From an uncultured Polaribacter sp. (GTDB lineage Bacteria > Bacteroidota > Bacteroidia > Flavobacteriales > Flavobacteriaceae), in contig CANMHT010000004.1 of assembly GCA_947497755.1 (NCBI GenBank), forward strand, positions 273,589 through 312,983: a stretch of 39,395 bases of DNA. The letters run 5' to 3'. Each line of letters begins with the position of its first letter. Positions within the stretch are counted from its first letter, which is position 1. The notes below the pieces were generated by a model. The model saw nothing but the letters and a program-made list of their open reading frames with translations, did not search any database and was not told the DNA's origin. The translations under genes and the position numbers were made by a program. This document shows positions 35,752-39,395 of this stretch, piece by piece.

Positions 35752-38700
35752 ATGAAAACTGCTCCAAGAAAAAGAGTTGGATTCTTTCGAATTCAATACT
35801 CTACACATGCTTTTTTAAGCACACTATTTCTTTTCTTTGTAATTAGTAATACTGCTTTTAGTCAAGCTACATTTACTTCTGGTGCTACTGCTGCCACTAT
35901 GGCCACTCAAATTACTGGGCCGGGAATTACAATTTCTAATCCTACAATATCTACTGGAGCTGCTTCTCAAGCAGGTACTTTCTCTAATGGTATCGCTGGA
36001 GCAAACCTGCAATTAGATAGTGGGATTGCATTAACTACTGGAAGTATCACCAATACTTTCTCTACAAATACAAACACAAGTTCTGTTAATGCTACTGGTG
36101 GTACTTTTACTGATGCTGAAATTTCTAGCTTAGTGCCTAGTGGTTCTATTAACGATTTAATCATCTTTGAATTTGATGCCGTTCTAGATCCTTTAGCAAC
36201 TGTATTAACTATTGATTATCAATTCATGTCAGATGAATATGATGAATATGTATGTTCAGGGTTTAATGATGTTTTTGGATATTTTATCACTTCTGACTTA
36301 ACTGCTCCTTATACTGGATATCAAAACTTTGCCCTGGTTCCTGGAACTTCTAACCCTGTGGCAATTAACTCTGTTAACAATGGTTCAGTTGGAGCAAATG
36401 GTTCTGCAGCTAACTGTATCGATTTAACTAACAGTTCTCAATTTATCAGTAACAATGTCGGGTCTACTACAGTTACTGTTGAATATGATGGAATGACTAA
36501 AAAATTAAGAGCTTCTGCTAAAAACTTAACTCCGGGAACTACTTATCACGTAAAATTAGTTCTCGCGGATATTTCTGATTCTAGTTACGACTCAGCTATT
36601 CTTATCGATTTAATCTCTGGATTTCCTGATGATGACGATGATGGTGTTGCTAATGATGCTGATATTGATGATGACAATGATGGTATTTTAGATACTGTTG
36701 AAGATGCGAACTTAGATAATGATAACAACCCTCTTACAAACCCTACCGATACTGATAGTGATGGAATCCCTAATCACTTAGATTTAGATTCTGATGGGGA
36801 TGGTATTCCTGATAATATCGAAGCACAATCTACCAATGGATATATTGCGCCAGCAGCTACTTTTAGTACTAACGGAGTTAACACGGCATATGGTTCTGGA
36901 TTAACTCCTGTAAACACTGACGGTGCTGCTGATGGGGCTGATTATCTCGATATCGATTCTGATAATGATGGAACAAACGATACCACAGAAGCAAATATTA
37001 CTCTCTCTGGTAGTGTTGGACTTAATGGACTCGCTAATACACTTGAAGCTGTTGATGATTATTCGGATGTAAATGGAAACCTTAACGATCCTACTACTCT
37101 ACCCGATTCTGATGGAGATCTAGGTTCTGGTGGTGATGTTGATTATAGAGACACTGTAACTCTTGGTGATAATGATGGAGATGGGATTGCTGATGATGCC
37201 GATTTAGATGATGATAATGATGGGATTCTGGACTCTGTAGAATCTACTTGTGATTCACCAACCATTCAATTTGTAAACACACCAGATGCTTATTGGACAT
37301 TAGATAATAATACCAATGACACTAGTGGAAACTCTCATAACGAAAATGGAAGTGCAAGTATAACTTACAGTACTACAGCTATTCAAGGGTCTCACTCTAT
37401 AAACTTTAATGGAACTTCTCAAACAGTTAGATATAGTCAAGATGGAGGTTTTATGGAGCAAGCATACACAAATATTAGTTTTTCTGCTTGGATTATGCCT
37501 AGTGTTTTATCTGGTAATCGAATTATTTATGAAGAAGGTGGAGGAACAAATGGATCTGTTTTATGGCTTAATAATAACATCTTAACATATTCTGCTAGAA
37601 GTGGTGGTGGCGGTAGTCAAGTAAACGTTACTCACCCTACTCCATTAGCTGTAGATGGTGTCTGGCACCACGTTGCTATTACATTTAGTAATGGAAATAT
37701 GACTGTGTATTTAGATGGTGTTCCTTCTGCAACCACATTAGCTGGTTTTACCTCAATACCTGGTCATGGTGATAATGGAGGAATTGGAGGAAATATTGGT
37801 GGAACTTCTTCTGGAACCACCGGGTTTTATGGTGGTTTAATGGACGCTGTTAGGTATTCTAATACAACTGCTTGGTCTGCTGCAAGTATTTTAACTGAAG
37901 GAACAAAAGTTTGTGCTGGTTTAAATTTAGACATGGATGGAGATGGTTTAAATAACCACTTAGATTTAGATTCTGACGGCGATGGAATTCCAGACAATAT
38001 AGAAGCACAAACTACCAATGGTTATATTGCTCCAAATGGAGTTTATAATAGTTCTGGTATTGATACTGCTTATCCTACTGGACTTACTCCTGTAAATACA
38101 GATGGAACTGATACTGTGGATTATTTAGATTTAAACTCTGATAATGAAGGGAATAATGATACTACAGAAGCAGGCTTAACATTAAACGGTATTTTAGGAG
38201 CAAATGGACTCGATAGTGCCGTATATACTACGACTAATTATAGTGATGTAAACGGTAATATTAACAATCCAAATACCTTACCAGATTCTGATTCTGATCT
38301 CGCTACTACTGGTGATGTAGATTTTAGAGACGATACCAATGATGTTTCTATTGGTACAGGAAACACCTTATGGCTTAGAGCAGATATTGGTGTTATTGGC
38401 GGTGCAAATGTGACTACATGGCAAGACCAAAGTGATTCCAATGATGATGGCAACTTTACTAACGATAGTAATTTTACATCTTCTGGCGGTAATACTCCAG
38501 ATGGTACTGCCAACCTATTAAACTTTAATCCTGTTGTTACTTTTAATCCAGCAAGTAATGATAGAATGACTTTTACAGGAAATCTAAACCCTAGAAGTAT
38601 GTATATTGTATACAACAATACATCTACTTCTTCTTGGACAAGTGCTTTTACCAATAATGATAGTCACGGAATTGGACATGGAAATAACAATGATTCTCAA

Positions 38701-39395
38701 GTTTTTGATACCACATTCAATCCTGCAGATGTAAGAAATGGTAGTCAATATGTAAATGGAGAAGCAACCAATTTAACTTCTCATCCTAGACCAGATAATT
38801 TTGAACAACAGTCTAGAATTTTCTTAAGCAATTTATCCAATGCTAGTCATACTTATTATGTAGGTAGTGATAGAGGAAATTCAGGTAGAACCATTAATGG
38901 TAGTGTGGCAGAAGTATTATTATTTACGGATGCTCATGACGATCCTACAAGGCAAAAAATAGAGAGTTATTTAGCCTTAAAATATGGTATTACTTTAGAT
39001 AATACCAACAACAGTGGTGCTATTGTAGAAGGTGATTATGTCTTATCTAATAGCGTTACCAAAGTATGGGATTATACTGCCAATAGTTCATATCATAATG
39101 ATGTAGCTGGGATTGGTAGAGATGACACACAAGTTCTTAACCAGAAACAATCTAAATCTATTAATTCTGATGCCATTATAACCATGGGATTAGGAAGTAT
39201 TGCTGCTACCAATGCAGCCAATGCCAATAGCTTTACTACCGATAAAGATTTCTTAGTTTGGGGGAATGATAATACGGCTTTGGGAGCTACTTCTCAACCT
39301 GGTGTATTATGTGCTACCAACTTACAATTGGATAGAAAATGGAAAGTTGTTGAAACAGGTTCTGTAGCTACTGTACAAATTGCTGCTACCAAAGC
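35752..39395 (+). CDS. Giant secreted choice-of-anchor-L / LamG / TSP3 surface protein, 3' end beyond window
   Basis: ATG at 35752; frame open for 1214 codons to the right edge. Signal peptide with a long basic n-region, about 1-38 (ends TAFSQ). Choice-of-anchor-L domain at about 45-300 ([10 protein letters not shown], then FNDVFGYF). TSP3-type Ca-binding Asp-rich repeats at about 300-500. LamG/concanavalin-like domain at about 509-718 (AYWTLDNN, then [19 protein letters not shown]). Second TSP3 block at about 720-862. Then a domain at about 868-1214 starting [10 protein letters not shown] with [14 protein letters not shown] and AGIGRDD motifs, common in flavobacterial T9SS proteins. These proteins usually end in a type-B sorting domain, which would lie past the window. 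Probably an exported adhesin. Confidence 0.92.
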   Translation, partial: MKTAPRKRVGFFRIQYSTHAFLSTLFLFFVISNTAFSQATFTSGATAATMATQITGPGITISNPTISTGAASQAGTFSNGIAGANLQLDSGIALTTGSITNTFSTNTNTSSVNATGGTFTDAEISSLVPSGSINDLIIFEFDAVLDPLATVLTIDYQFMSDEYDEYVCSGFNDVFGYFITSDLTAPYTGYQNFALVPGTSNPVAINSVNNGSVGANGSAANCIDLTNSSQFISNNVGSTTVTVEYDGMTKKLRASAKNLTPGTTYHVKLVLADISDSSYDSAILIDLISGFPDDDDDGVANDADIDDDNDGILDTVEDANLDNDNNPLTNPTDTDSDGIPNHLDLDSDGDGIPDNIEAQSTNGYIAPAATFSTNGVNTAYGSGLTPVNTDGAADGADYLDIDSDNDGTNDTTEANITLSGSVGLNGLANTLEAVDDYSDVNGNLNDPTTLPDSDGDLGSGGDVDYRDTVTLGDNDGDGIADDADLDDDNDGILDSVESTCDSPTIQFVNTPDAYWTLDNNTNDTSGNSHNENGSASITYSTTAIQGSHSINFNGTSQTVRYSQDGGFMEQAYTNISFSAWIMPSVLSGNRIIYEEGGGTNGSVLWLNNNILTYSARSGGGGSQVNVTHPTPLAVDGVWHHVAITFSNGNMTVYLDGVPSATTLAGFTSIPGHGDNGGIGGNIGGTSSGTTGFYGGLMDAVRYSNTTAWSAASILTEGTKVCAGLNLDMDGDGLNNHLDLDSDGDGIPDNIEAQTTNGYIAPNGVYNSSGIDTAYPTGLTPVNTDGTDTVDYLDLNSDNEGNNDTTEAGLTLNGILGANGLDSAVYTTTNYSDVNGNINNPNTLPDSDSDLATTGDVDFRDDTNDVSIGTGNTLWLRADIGVIGGANVTTWQDQSDSNDDGNFTNDSNFTSSGGNTPDGTANLLNFNPVVTFNPASNDRMTFTGNLNPRSMYIVYNNTSTSSWTSAFTNNDSHGIGHGNNNDSQVFDTTFNPADVRNGSQYVNGEATNLTSHPRPDNFEQQSRIFLSNLSNASHTYYVGSDRGNSGRTINGSVAEVLLFTDAHDDPTRQKIESYLALKYGITLDNTNNSGAIVEGDYVLSNSVTKVWDYTANSSYHNDVAGIGRDDTQVLNQKQSKSINSDAIITMGLGSIAATNAANANSFTTDKDFLVWGNDNTALGATSQPGVLCATNLQLDRKWKVVETGSVATVQIAATK
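36796..38336 (+). repeat. Duplicated TSP3-plus-linker block flanking the LamG domain
   Basis: Residues encoded at about 36796-37152 ([19 protein letters not shown], ending DVDYRDT) recur at about 37978-38333 ([19 protein letters not shown], ending DVDFRDD). The copies are about 119 residues each and about 1180 bp apart, on either side of the LamG domain, and clearly similar over their full length. Confidence 0.75.

Noticed and set aside
35824..38654. Minus-strand open frames opposite the choice-of-anchor-L gene
   Set aside because: Shadows of the plus-strand giant; low-complexity Ser/Val/Pro-rich translations with no family resemblance.

Overview
The window looks like the chromosome of an A+T-rich marine-type Flavobacteriaceae (Bacteroidota). 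The signs are two PorP/SprF-like proteins paired with type IX secretion (T9SS) type-B cargo, propeller/Y_Y_Y histidine kinases, membrane-bound 7TMR-DISM LuxR regulators, thrombospondin-3 and choice-of-anchor-L surface proteins, A-rich leaders instead of Shine-Dalgarno sites, and TAnnTTTG-like promoter elements. No rRNA, tRNA, CRISPR array, transposase or phage gene was seen. Genus cannot be fixed from the sequence.

Layout. From 34695 down to 1, every gene is on the minus strand. Read in the direction of transcription: (i) propeller histidine kinase (34695-31756) and LytTR response regulator (31751-30999), an intergenic array of 21-bp-phased direct repeats, then a 2321-residue collagen-like/YadA-head-like protein (30824-23859). 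(ii) Two intergenic stem-loops, then ECF sigma factor, a 72-aa unknown protein, a T9SS type-B protein and a PorP/SprF protein (23667-20694). (iii) Two tandem membrane-anchored LuxR regulators (20604-17622), then a 1970-residue FG-GAP/BspA-like/MBG protein with type-B C-terminus (17454-11542) and its PorP/SprF partner (ends 10617), closed by a terminator at 10488-10516. (iv) A second propeller histidine kinase (10338-7288) and LytTR regulator (7179-6514), a second 20/21-bp-phased repeat array, then a giant NHL-propeller protein (6342 to beyond the left edge). On the plus strand are a small unknown gene, a YchJ-family gene and a giant choice-of-anchor-L/LamG/TSP3 protein that runs off the right edge.

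Reading of the region. It is a surface-protein island in which each very large exported protein sits just downstream of its own dedicated-looking regulator: two HK/LytTR pairs, one membrane LuxR pair and one sigma factor. The most striking observation is that both HK-LytTR cassettes have four direct repeats at 20-21 bp spacing between the regulator gene and the giant gene. The sequence of the repeat differs between the cassettes. This is what one expects of cognate LytTR operators. The LuxR cassette has instead two ATAC-N4-GTAT-like dyads 42 bp apart upstream of its giant gene.

No gene-free stretch exceeds 300 bases. The longest is 10339-10616, which holds a terminator and a larger stem-loop.
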